Part shown: positions 47,088-55,947 of the stretch, piece after piece
Position numbering within the stretch: the stretch's first letter is position 1
Layout: each line of letters opens with the position of its first letter
Assembly (NCBI GenBank): GCA_026003335.1
Contig: BPHB01000001.1
Location: 1,885,001 to 1,949,000, forward strand
DNA: 64,000 nt
Direction of reading: 5' to 3'
Source: Chitinophagales bacterium
GTDB lineage: Bacteria > Bacteroidota > Bacteroidia > Chitinophagales > CAIOSU01
The notes under the pieces: generated by a model
Seen by the model: the letters and a program-made list of their open reading frames with translations, nothing else
What the model was told of the DNA's origin: nothing
Databases searched by the model: none
Position numbers and translations under genes: made by a program

Positions 47088-49753
47088 CTACCGGACAAGG
47101 GTAATGTTTCCGCGCAGCATCCGCAAAGTGTTGCCGCAGCTATACCGCACATAATACACATACACCGCAACATCCTGTGGTTCGCCCTTCCAGGCGCCAT
47201 CCCACCAGTTGTTGCGATCATGGGTTTCAAATACCTGCTCTCCCCATCGGTTGAACACGCGGTAATCTTCAAGCCGGATGTCTCCGCTGAGCAACGGCCC
47301 TATCCGGTCATGCACGCCATCAGCGTTGGGAGAAAAGGCAGTGGGCATAACAATTTTGCAATCCGTATGTTCCACCTTGATTGTTATGCTGTCCACCGCC
47401 ATGCAGCCACTCTGACCGGAAGCCTGCACATAATAGGTAGCCGTCTGAACCGGTTTAGCCACCGGACTGGCGCAGGCCGTACAGGACAAGCCTTCCGCAG
47501 GCGACCACTCAAAAGCACCGGCATTGCTGACTGTGGTTAAGACTACGGACATCCCAGGGGCAATAGTGGTATCTTCCGCAACTCTTACATATATGCTGTC
47601 AACCGAAAGATGCGTTACGATAATACTATCGCACCCTGACAAGGATGTGAAAGTATCTACATACACTCCGGATTGATATTGCCAGCCCCCCGCGGCAAAG
47701 AAGGAATCGCCCGGGCAGATGGATTTTATGATGGTATCAGTTAATGAAGGTTGAACATAAACAACCACCGAATCATAGCCACTACATAAAGGAATAAAGG
47801 AAATATCATCCAATGCAAAATCATTGCCGACTGGCACCGTACTTTGATTTACAATACATATATTAGCTATGGTATCGGCTCCGGAATTCCATGTAGCAGC
47901 AAACTGAGCCCAAACACAGTCAATGGAAGGAGAATTAAATACCGGACCTATTAACGACCCATTGATCAGAAACTGAAGTTCAGCAACCGGATCAAACAAC
48001 GTTGTTACCCAAGTTGAAAATTCATAATCGGTATTAGCTAAAACTTTAATTGTCTGACACCAAACCGGAACATTTGGAGTGGGATTTCCATTCACGAGCA
48101 TCATGTTTCCGTTGCCGCTGGTATGATCCGAGCATTGGGCCATCTTAGTATTCCACACCTGACTGCCATCATAAATCCAATAACGACCGTGATTCACATT
48201 AGGTGGCGGTTCATAGGGATAGCCTGATGTGAATCCAGTATTGCCAGCACTGAAATCTCCATTAATGATAAGATTCGTGCCCTTTATTTGACTTCTCACA
48301 GTATATACCGTTGTTACCAGAGGTGATGCAATCGGATCTGGAATACTGGGATCGCTTAGGCCTAAAGCAGGGGACCACAGATAGCTTGGTCCGCCACTAA
48401 TAGCATACAAACCCACGGATTGTCCTCGACAAATAATTAAATCATTACCCGCATCAATATCATTGACACCAACGGTAAGTTTTGTAATAACAATACTATC
48501 ACAACCCACAGAAGCGGCTACGGTATCATAATACACCCCTGAAACCGTTTGCCATCCTCCTCCAATGAAAAATGAATCTCCGTGACATGAAAATATTTCT
48601 ATGTATGTACTTGGAGCCTTCGAAACATAAACGCACTCCGGAAAGTCATAAACATCACTCGTATTATAAGTAAACAAAACCGGGTTATATTTAAATAATG
48701 GGTCATAGGCATTGAGATCAGGCGTTTCTATTCTTCCAATATCCGATGTGGAACTGTTGTTTTTTAAATGTGATAAATAAATCCATCTGGCCCTAATTTA
48801 AGCCCGCCTTTCCAATTGTCACCTAACGAGTCCAACAAAACATTCCGACCGGTGGAGAATTGGTATTGCCACAACCGAGGCAAGCCAGAGTATTGTACGT
48901 AATATAAAAACTCTCCTGATGGGGAATATTCCACATCATAAATGTTCGCTCCCTGATTCGGAAGCACCTGGTAGCTGTTTGTCATGAACATCCCGGTCAC
49001 TGCATCAAAACCGCAGATGTATAATGCCGTACCTTGACCGCTACAAAATGCAATTTCATTTCGGATTGCACTGTAGGTCATGTTTTTGTAATTGCCTACG
49101 TTACTTCCAAACTGAAAAGATGCATGGTAATTTACCCCGTCATCATCAACCTTATATACCACATAGGTGTTGCTGTTTTTGAGATTGCAAATAATCCAAA
49201 ATGAACGCCCGTTAACAGAATTGGGAACAAGAAGCAGTCCTTCCCCTATATCTGTATTGGAATAAAGGCCGGGCACCGAGAATATGGAAGAGAAAGTTCT
49301 GGAGCTTATGGCATATTTGCGATAGCGCAAGGGACCGGCATTTGTACCCCCTCCTCCGGTTGGATTTAAAAACACATAAATGGTATCCTCAGAACATCCG
49401 GGGTGTAAGGCTAATACTACCGGCTTGGTTGATTGCGCATTACCTCCTAATCCCGTCATAATTAAAAAATGATTGCCGTCATATACATTATCACCATCAG
49501 TATAAAAATGTATTACTCCTGTTTGATGTTCCACTGCTATAGCAGTTCCCTTAAAACCTAAATTGACAGATGGTGGCGGAGGAGATGGATTGACGGTAAA
49601 AGGAGATGCCCAGGTTTGAACTGGCCCTACGTATGAGAATTGAATGTGCGCGGGCGAATTCTGCCCAAATATCCAATACTTTTGTGCATACTGGGCATAA
49701 GAAGTTACCAATTGCGAAAATGAGAGAATCAGCATAAGCTTGATTGGTCGCAT
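47088..49753 (-). pseudogene. Large secreted protein with T9SS type B sorting domain, frameshifted
   Basis: Two adjacent frames form one gene. The first (49753 to about 48775) has a signal peptide and a beta-propeller-like region (WIFGQNSP; TDIGEGLLLVPN; LGPDGFIY). It ends at TAA 48764-48766. The next frame picks up directly with LSHLKNNSSTSDIGRIETPD and continues through two CxGDSFF...GCDSI repeats flanking a galactose-binding-like domain (NLIINGDFSAG). It ends with a type B (gliding-motility type) sorting domain (PTAFSPNADGVHDR; FNRWGEQVFE; GNITLVR). The break sits in TTTATTTA; one more T or one more TTTA unit restores the frame (about 888 residues). Surface protein, function unknown. Confidence 0.82.
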
Positions 49754-49833
49754 AAATCATTGTCCCACCTCGGAACAGGGGCAACGTATAAATAAAAGTA
49801 ATAAAAGTATATCCCATTAAAAATGAGAGAGGC

Positions 49834-51306
49834 TTATTTTTTTATCTTCAATTTTACCAGAAGATGCATCAGATCAGGAGACAGGTTAAAATAGACAACA
49901 ATGATTAAATAAAGTCCTGCAGATATCAGCGAACGCATAAAAATATCAGCCAGGTGACTCTCAATTTCAGGTATCATTATCCCGAAACCGATGGAAAATC
50001 CAAAGGCAGCAAATGCCTTTAACGAATCCAAACTGAACGGCTGCATTTTATATTTTACCCAAATAAATAGCAGCTTGACAAGGTTATATATCATTACTGA
50101 AAGAGCTGTTGCAAAAGCTGCCCCTGCTATCCCGTAAATAGGTATGAAAATATAGTTAGTACCAATTACCAGCAATACCAAAACAACCATAGAAACCAGA
50201 TCAAACCTATAATACCTGGATAAACGTATAATTTCCCCATTCACACCGGTGTACATGTCAAATAACTTGGATACAAGGATAAATAACACAACAATTTTTC
50301 CACCACTATAAATTTCGGGGAGATAGGTAAACAGACTGTCCACATTAATCCAAACCAAAGCGAAAAGCAAATTCCCGATAAGGATTAAATTGATGGATGA
50401 TTTTCTATAGATTTCCTCGATCTTTTTAAGATCATTATTCTTCCATGCTTCAGAGAGTACAGGAATAGCAATCTGCGATATTGAACGCTGTGGGAGTTGA
50501 ATTACGGTAGCTATAAGAAATGCAACCGAATAAATCGCGGTATCCTTTAGATTAACCATGAAACTTACCATCACTACATCTATATTGGCTACAACAGTTA
50601 CCGCTGCTCCACCAAGCAATGCATAAAACCCATAATTGGCCATTTCCCTATAACTGCTTTCAGGAAATCCCTCCCAAACAATCTTTATCTTCAAAGCACC
50701 AATTCTTATCAGGTATATGATTAGAAATACAACAGCCGCCCCATAAATTCCTATGAAAACGATCAGAAATTCGTTAAACGTTAAAATGTCTATATGATAT
50801 AGTATGATTGCGATTAAAGTCAGCAGCCTTATAATTACTTCCCGGATAACGATCGGAAATATGGTTTTGAAATAGGTATTGGAAACAGATTCCAGGAGCC
50901 TCATATAAAGAATAAAGAAGGTCAATGGAAACACAAGGAAGAAATGATCATTAATGAGCTCAGAATCTTTCTGATAAGCTGTCAATATGAAGTCCCTGAA
51001 CACATAGACTATGGCAGACACTGCGATAAAACCTAAAAGCGGAACTAAAAACGAAATAATAAGAAATGAGGAGTGCTGGTTTCTGTTACTTTTATAGAAT
51101 GGGAAAAATTTCAGTATAACATTAAATGCTCCAAGATTTGCAAACTGCGCAAGAATATACGCCAGGGCTAATAATACCCGTGTTAACCCAAATTGCTCTG
51201 GCTTAAAATAATAAGGGAAGAGCAATACCACATTGATATAGCCAATTACAACCCCTGTATAAGATGCAATGGATGAATAAAAGCTTTCTCTTTTTATCAG
51301 GCCCAT
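49834..51306 (-). CDS. Polysaccharide flippase of the MOP/Wzx type
   Basis: 490-residue integral membrane protein with about 12-14 predicted helices and the start typical of oligosaccharide flippases (ESFYSSIASYTGVVIGYIN). Moves lipid-linked glycan units across the inner membrane. Base composition is far more AT-rich than the window average. Divergent from the FkbM methyltransferase operon (54 bases), so probably part of the same surface-glycan locus. Confidence 0.85.
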   Translation of the reverse strand: MGLIKRESFYSSIASYTGVVIGYINVVLLFPYYFKPEQFGLTRVLLALAYILAQFANLGAFNVILKFFPFYKSNRNQHSSFLIISFLVPLLGFIAVSAIVYVFRDFILTAYQKDSELINDHFFLVFPLTFFILYMRLLESVSNTYFKTIFPIVIREVIIRLLTLIAIILYHIDILTFNEFLIVFIGIYGAAVVFLIIYLIRIGALKIKIVWEGFPESSYREMANYGFYALLGGAAVTVVANIDVVMVSFMVNLKDTAIYSVAFLIATVIQLPQRSISQIAIPVLSEAWKNNDLKKIEEIYRKSSINLILIGNLLFALVWINVDSLFTYLPEIYSGGKIVVLFILVSKLFDMYTGVNGEIIRLSRYYRFDLVSMVVLVLLVIGTNYIFIPIYGIAGAAFATALSVMIYNLVKLLFIWVKYKMQPFSLDSLKAFAAFGFSIGFGIMIPEIESHLADIFMRSLISAGLYLIIVVYFNLSPDLMHLLVKLKIKK

Positions 51307-51360
51307 AATCTATTTGCCACCTCTCAAGGTAAAATCTTATTTTGCACCATCTTCTGGTTT

Positions 51361-52098
51361 ATGTCGTTGACAAGAATACTCTCTCCTTTCATATTTCCAT
51401 ACACCCATGTAAAATCCATAAAGGGCAAAATTGTGAAGTTTCGCATTCATAATTCAACGGAATCCTTTAGGATAAAAAAGTGGGGAGGAGAAAAGGAATA
51501 TGTCCTTAACATATTAAACCATCTGAAGGATGATGACACACTTTACGATATAGGCGCCTCAGTCGGTCTTATCTCCGTTACAGCAGCATCATTATTGACT
51601 AAAGGGAAAGTAGTGAGCTTTGAGCCGGATCCTGAAATAGCATCAAGGCTGGAAGCTAATTTTAAACTAAATAATCTGAGCAACTATATAATCAAACAAA
51701 TAGCAGTGGGAGAAGAAAAATCCGTACTTCAACTTTATACGGAAGGTATCGATTCTTTTTCCCCCAGCCTGAAACCCGTCAATAAAATTACCCGACATAT
51801 TGAAGTTCCGGTAAATTCAATTGATAATCTCCTGTCTGACAATGAAATTCCACCACCCACATCTGTAAAAATTGATATTGAAGGTGCTGAAATGCTTGCC
51901 TTAAAAGGAATGTCAAAACTGCTTAGTTCTGAAGTAAAGCCCAAAAACCTCTTCATTGAAATTCATCCTGATTTTCTGAATGATTTTAACACCAGTGTTA
52001 CAGAAATTTTCCGATTTCTTCTGGATCACAATTATCACATTACAAACCTGATGCAACGCGATAGACAAATAATTTGTGACTTAAGTATTCCTGATTGA
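51361..52098 (+). CDS. FkbM family methyltransferase
   Basis: 245 residues, SAM-dependent methyltransferase. SAM-binding motif LYDIGASVGL (near residue 61), acidic FEPDPE near 88, and the FkbM-type VKIDIEGAEM near 170. FkbM enzymes O-methylate sugars in surface glycans. AT-rich like the flippase. Its stop is 3 bases before the cytidylyltransferase start, so it begins a four-gene operon. Confidence 0.88.
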   Translation: MSLTRILSPFIFPYTHVKSIKGKIVKFRIHNSTESFRIKKWGGEKEYVLNILNHLKDDDTLYDIGASVGLISVTAASLLTKGKVVSFEPDPEIASRLEANFKLNNLSNYIIKQIAVGEEKSVLQLYTEGIDSFSPSLKPVNKITRHIEVPVNSIDNLLSDNEIPPPTSVKIDIEGAEMLALKGMSKLLSSEVKPKNLFIEIHPDFLNDFNTSVTEIFRFLLDHNYHITNLMQRDRQIICDLSIPD

Positions 52099-52101
52099 CA
52101 C

Positions 52102-52776
52102 ATGACCCTCACCGCCCTGCTGCCTATGAAAGGTCACTCCGAGAGGGTGCCCAACAAGAACCTGAAGCTCTTTGCCGGCAGGCCGCTTTACCATCATGTG
52201 ATGCGCACCCTGCTTGGCTGCCCTGCCATCACCCGCATCGTGATCAACACCGACAGCGCAGCCATCGCGGAAGACGTGAAGCGCCATTTCCCCGAAACGT
52301 TGATTATTGAGCGCCCCGAGGCAATCCGGGGAGATATGGTACCCATGAACAAAATCATTGCTCATGATATTGCGGTGACCGGTGGCACGCATTTCGTGCA
52401 AACCCACAGCACCAATCCCCTGCTGAAGCCCCAAACCCTCCAGAGCGCCATTGACTTTTACTTTAGCCATTTACATGAGTATGACAGTCTTTTCAGCGTC
52501 ACCCGTCTGCAGACGCGCCTCTACTGGCAGGATGGCCGCCCGGTGAATCACAATCCCAATGCCTTGATACGCACACAAGACCTGCCGGTGATTTATGAAG
52601 AAAACTCCAACTTTTACCTCTTCTCCGCCACCAGCTTTCGCCAGAACGATGAAAACCGTATCGGACGCAAACCCTTTCTGTTTGAAACCCCGAAGCTGGA
52701 ATCGCTGGACATTGACGAGCCACATGACTTTGAGCTGGCGGAAATGATTTTCCTCAAACAAACTGCCGCCAAGTGA
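52102..52776 (+). CDS. Acylneuraminate cytidylyltransferase family protein (CMP-sugar-acid synthetase)
   Basis: 224 residues of the NeuA/KdsB-like nucleotidyltransferase family. The CTP-binding start is LLPMKGHSERVPNKNL, with HSTNPLLKP and the metal/substrate segment LDIDEPHDFELAE. Such enzymes join CMP to 2-keto-3-deoxy sugar acids (sialic, legionaminic or Kdo-like). No NeuB, KdsA or other ulosonate synthase is in the window; a pyruvate-type aldolase lies two genes on. GC content rises abruptly at this gene. Overlaps the next gene by 4 bases (GTGA). Confidence 0.85.
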   Translation: MTLTALLPMKGHSERVPNKNLKLFAGRPLYHHVMRTLLGCPAITRIVINTDSAAIAEDVKRHFPETLIIERPEAIRGDMVPMNKIIAHDIAVTGGTHFVQTHSTNPLLKPQTLQSAIDFYFSHLHEYDSLFSVTRLQTRLYWQDGRPVNHNPNALIRTQDLPVIYEENSNFYLFSATSFRQNDENRIGRKPFLFETPKLESLDIDEPHDFELAEMIFLKQTAAK

Positions 52777-54041
52777 CGCATGTAGCCTATTCGAAGCGTG
52801 ACCACCGCAGAATCCGCAAGCTGAAACGTTTGCATACTCTCTATGAGCTGACCAGCTTGGGGCTACGCAAGCTTACCGCCTATGGACGCAAAGGTCTGCA
52901 GAGGCTGCTGGTGTACCCGGTGATCACCGATAAAGAAACGCTGGGCGATGTAGTCAACCGTCTGCGCTTTGCCCTCCCGGATGACGGCCATTACGAAGTG
53001 CGTATTCCGGTGTCCAAAGCATTGCTGCAAACCAACCCGGACGAGCTACCCGTGCCGTCATCCCAGCAAAAATTTCCGCACCGGCACAGCCATTTCCATT
53101 TTATTGAAAGCGCTGCCGTGCGGCCGGCACAGGCCGATGCCCTGCTCCTCCACCGTTGCAGCGCTCTCAGGGAACCACGGATACTGGCTCACCTGCACAA
53201 AACCTACATCCTGGACAAAGAGTACTATTCTTCGGTGGAGGCAAGCACCCTGCGCGCCATCTACTATGAAACTCTGACAGAACAACGCAGGCAGGCATTT
53301 CAGGCTGCTTCAAAAAACATCTATTCTGAAATGCTGCACCCGGCACCGAAAGCCTATTGCTTTGCTACCGGCCCGAGCTTCGATCGTTACCGCGAGTTTC
53401 AATATGAGCCGGAAGCCTTTAAGGTCATCTGCAACAGCACCGTGAAAAACCACGATTTCCTGCGCTATATCGGCAATCCCCACGTGCTGGTTTTCGCTGA
53501 CCCGGTGTTTCATTTCAGCCCCTGCCGCTATGCAGCCGTTTTTCGCCAGCAGGTGCTGGATGCTTTCCGCACATTTCAATTTCACATTGCCGTGCCCCAT
53601 TACACGCAGCCGCTGCTGCTGCAGCATTTTCCTGAGCTGGAGGGTAAACTTATCGGCATGTATATGCGCAGATACCTGCCCCTCAATTTTCCCACACCCG
53701 AAAAATTTTGGGTAAAAAGCACTGCCAACATCCTCACCGCTCTCATGCTGCCTATCGCCTCTGCCGCAGCCGATGCGATTTACATCATAGGAGCTGACGG
53801 GCGGGAGAAAGGGGAAAACTACTTCTGGAAACACAGCAAGACCGCCCAGTATGACGACCTGATGCAATCGGCCTTTGATACGCATCCTTCCTTCTTCCGC
53901 GACCGCGATTATGAAGATTATTATGACGAGCACTGTGCCTTCCTGGAAAAAATGATTGAATTTGGCGAAGCAAACGGAAAGAAATATTTTTCACTGACGC
54001 CTTCGTATATCCCGGCACTGAGGGAAAGGAGGATAAAATAA
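52773..54041 (+). CDS. MptE/DUF115-like protein of a surface-glycan operon
   Basis: 422 residues, GTG start overlapping the cytidylyltransferase stop. The central part shows the pattern of the 6-hydroxymethylpterin-pyrophosphokinase-MptE-like/DUF115 domain: FATGPSFDRY, ICNSTVKNHDFL, VFADPVFHF and IYIIGADG. Domains of this type occur in flagellin-glycosylation (Maf) proteins and some sialyltransferase-like enzymes, so a transferase using the CMP-sugar from the gene before is plausible. No signal peptide. Remote similarity only; the reaction is not known. Confidence 0.6.
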   Translation: MTHVAYSKRDHRRIRKLKRLHTLYELTSLGLRKLTAYGRKGLQRLLVYPVITDKETLGDVVNRLRFALPDDGHYEVRIPVSKALLQTNPDELPVPSSQQKFPHRHSHFHFIESAAVRPAQADALLLHRCSALREPRILAHLHKTYILDKEYYSSVEASTLRAIYYETLTEQRRQAFQAASKNIYSEMLHPAPKAYCFATGPSFDRYREFQYEPEAFKVICNSTVKNHDFLRYIGNPHVLVFADPVFHFSPCRYAAVFRQQVLDAFRTFQFHIAVPHYTQPLLLQHFPELEGKLIGMYMRRYLPLNFPTPEKFWVKSTANILTALMLPIASAAADAIYIIGADGREKGENYFWKHSKTAQYDDLMQSAFDTHPSFFRDRDYEDYYDEHCAFLEKMIEFGEANGKKYFSLTPSYIPALRERRIK

Positions 54042-54098
54042 ATTCATGCCGGCAACACCTGCGTGCACACCGCAATGACACCGGCAAAAAGATCAAAA

Positions 54099-54854
54099 AT
54101 GAATCTCAAACACACGCTTAAGCAAAACAAACTGACCATCGGTTCATGGATTACTATCGGCCACCCGTCTGTGGCTGAAATCCTCTGCTCTGCCGGTTTT
54201 GACTGGCTGACGATAGATCTGGAGCATAGCCCCATTGACCTGGAAACGGCCCAGACCCTCATTGCTCTCATTCAGGGGAAAGGGTTGAAAGCGCTGGTGC
54301 GCGTGGGAAAAAATGAGGAGGTGATTATCAAGCGCGTGATGGATGCCGGAGCTGACGGGGTAATCGTTCCGATGATTAACAGCCGACAGGATGCGGAGCA
54401 GGCAGTGAGCTTTACCAAATACCCCCCGGCCGGCAAACGCGGTGTCGGGCTGGCACGCGCCCAGCGTTACGGAACCGGCTTTGATGCTTACAAAAGGTGG
54501 CTGGAAGAAGAAGCCATTGTCATCGCGCAGATTGAACACGTTCAGGCGGTAGATAATATTGAGGAAATCATCGCTGTGCCGGGTATTGACGGCACCATCA
54601 TCGGGCCATATGACCTCTCCGGCTCGCTGGGCATTGCCGGTCAACTGGACCACCCGCTGCTGCAGGAAAAAGTAAAAGCAGTGGAAGCAGCCTGCAAAAA
54701 ACAGAACTTCCCGCTGGGCTACCACGTCATCCAATCAGACCATAAGAAAATGCTGGAGAAGATCCGCGAAGGCTATACCTTTCTGGCTTTCAGTCTTGAT
54801 TTTTTCTTTCTGGGTGATAAAGCCAGAGAGGAAATGAGGATGATCCGGTCGTAA
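54099..54854 (+). CDS. HpcH/HpaI family aldolase
   Basis: 251 residues from ATG 54099 (MNLKHTLKQNK), the family start; earlier starts at 54063 and 54075 add unrelated residues. Class II pyruvate aldolase: WLTIDLEHSPID near 38-49, the arginine in ALVRVGKNEE, metal ligands in AQIEHVQAVDNI and the GPYDLSGSLG segment. These enzymes reversibly cleave or form 2-keto-3-deoxy acids from pyruvate and an aldehyde. Last gene of the FkbM-NeuA-MptE-like operon; the context suggests it acts on a sugar acid for the cytidylyltransferase. Confidence 0.85.
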   Translation: MNLKHTLKQNKLTIGSWITIGHPSVAEILCSAGFDWLTIDLEHSPIDLETAQTLIALIQGKGLKALVRVGKNEEVIIKRVMDAGADGVIVPMINSRQDAEQAVSFTKYPPAGKRGVGLARAQRYGTGFDAYKRWLEEEAIVIAQIEHVQAVDNIEEIIAVPGIDGTIIGPYDLSGSLGIAGQLDHPLLQEKVKAVEAACKKQNFPLGYHVIQSDHKKMLEKIREGYTFLAFSLDFFFLGDKAREEMRMIRS

Positions 54855-54855
54855 T

Positions 54856-54886
54856 CGGGTAAAAAGCCTTCGGCTCTCTTCACCCG
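54856..54886. terminator. Possible hairpin between convergent genes
   Basis: CGGGT at 54856-54860 pairs with ACCCG at 54882-54886, and AGCC-TTC-GGCT lies inside with A and T-rich sides. It sits between the convergent aldolase and HIT genes. Weak stem, low certainty. Confidence 0.35.
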
Positions 54887-54897
54887 TCCCTCAGGCG

Positions 54898-55302
54898 TCA
54901 GCCCAGGTCCAGGTATGTTGCACTGATGGCATCGGCTATCTGCTGAAATTCCTCTCTGGAGAGCTTTACCCGTGGATTGGAAAAGCTGAGGTCATGAATG
55001 CCGTTGATGGGGCACAGGTGAATATGCGCGTGCGGCACTTCCAGCCCGATCACGGCCATGCCGATTCGGGCACAGGGAATGACCGCCTGAATTGCCCTGG
55101 CTACTTTCTTTGAAAAAGAGAAAAGCTCACTATACAGGGGGTCGTCAATGTCAAACAGATAGTCAATTTCGGCCTTCGGAATAACCAGGGTATGGCCTTT
55201 GGCCAGGGGGTTGATATCCAGAAACGCCAGGCAGCTTTCGGTTTCGGCAACTTTATAGCAGGGCAATTCACCCCGGACTATACGAGTAAAAACACTGGCC
55301 AT
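54898..55302 (-). CDS. HIT family protein
   Basis: Histidine-triad nucleotide-binding protein of 134 residues from ATG 55302 (MASVFTRIVRGELP). Active motif HAHIHL preceded by GLEVP; N-terminal FLDINPLAKGHTLVIPK is typical. Hydrolyses nucleoside phosphoramidates or related adducts. Its ATG is one base after the greA stop, so they form an operon. Confidence 0.92.
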   Translation of the reverse strand: MASVFTRIVRGELPCYKVAETESCLAFLDINPLAKGHTLVIPKAEIDYLFDIDDPLYSELFSFSKKVARAIQAVIPCARIGMAVIGLEVPHAHIHLCPINGIHDLSFSNPRVKLSREEFQQIADAISATYLDLG

Positions 55303-55303
55303 C

Positions 55304-55774
55304 TCAGCGGCTGATTGACAGGATTTCAAATTTTATCAATCCCCCGGGGGTTTGTATTTCCACTTGTTCTCCTGCTCTTTTACCGAGAAGCCCCTTGCCA
55401 ATGGGAGAGGTTACTGAAATTTTACCCTTTTTGATGTCCGCTTCATTTTCTGAGACAAGGGTATATTTGAACGTTTTGTTCACCTTCAGGTTTTTCACCT
55501 CTACGGTGGAAAGAATAACAACCGTTGAGGTATCCGCGGCGGCCTCAATAACCCTTGCCTTAGCCACAATTTCATTGAGCTGCGCAATCCGCGCTTCCAG
55601 ATGTCCCTGCGCCTCTTTTGCAGCATGATATTCTGCATTCTCGGACAAATCACCTTTAGCCCGCGCCTCTGCAATCTCCTGAGCTATATCTTTTCTGGCT
55701 TTGGTTTTAAGATGATTCAGCTCTTGCTTAAGCTTTTCAAGCCCCTCTGGGGTCATGTAATGTACGTCTGACAT
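55304..55774 (-). CDS. greA: Transcription elongation factor GreA
   Basis: 156 residues. N-terminal antiparallel coiled coil (about 1-75) with the acidic tip segment AKGDLSENAEYHAAKE, then the C-terminal FKBP-like domain (ISVTSPIGKGLLGKRAGE). Stimulates transcript cleavage by backtracked RNA polymerase. Cotranscribed with the HIT gene. Confidence 0.95.
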   Translation of the reverse strand: MSDVHYMTPEGLEKLKQELNHLKTKARKDIAQEIAEARAKGDLSENAEYHAAKEAQGHLEARIAQLNEIVAKARVIEAAADTSTVVILSTVEVKNLKVNKTFKYTLVSENEADIKKGKISVTSPIGKGLLGKRAGEQVEIQTPGGLIKFEILSISR

Positions 55775-55884
55775 TTTTAAAAAGTTTTAGAAATTATAAT
55801 TTATCCAATAGCCTTGACAGCCGGCTTCAGAATCCGGCTGGTAGCCGACAGTATGGTTGGATATAAATACATCACAGGCTTTAA

Positions 55885-55916
55885 AAAAAGGAAACGTTTC
55901 TCTCCGGAAACGTTTC
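55885..55916 (-). terminator. Rho-independent terminator after the PorV/PorQ gene
   Basis: Two copies of the self-complementary GAAACGTTTC (55891-55900 and 55907-55916) separated by six bases form a 10-bp stem. On the minus strand a T-run (A-run at 55883-55889) follows, 31 bases beyond the stop of the PorV/PorQ gene. Confidence 0.75.
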
Positions 55917-55947
55917 ACTTCAAAATCAGTAATGTAAAGCTACGGAA

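Noticed and set aside
48764-48790. Programmed -1 ribosomal frameshift joining the two frames of the type B secreted protein
   Set aside because: The bases do not form a classical X XXY YYZ slippery heptamer in the zero frame, and no strong downstream pseudoknot was seen; an indel explains the join better.
54856-54886. Riboswitch or small RNA between aldolase and HIT genes
   Set aside because: Only 43 bases, a weak hairpin between convergent genes; a terminator is the simpler reading.
55891-55916. Tandem GAAACGTTTC as a paired regulator binding site for greA
   Set aside because: It lies just after the PorV/PorQ stop with a T-run on the minus strand, so it fits a terminator; a regulatory role is not needed.
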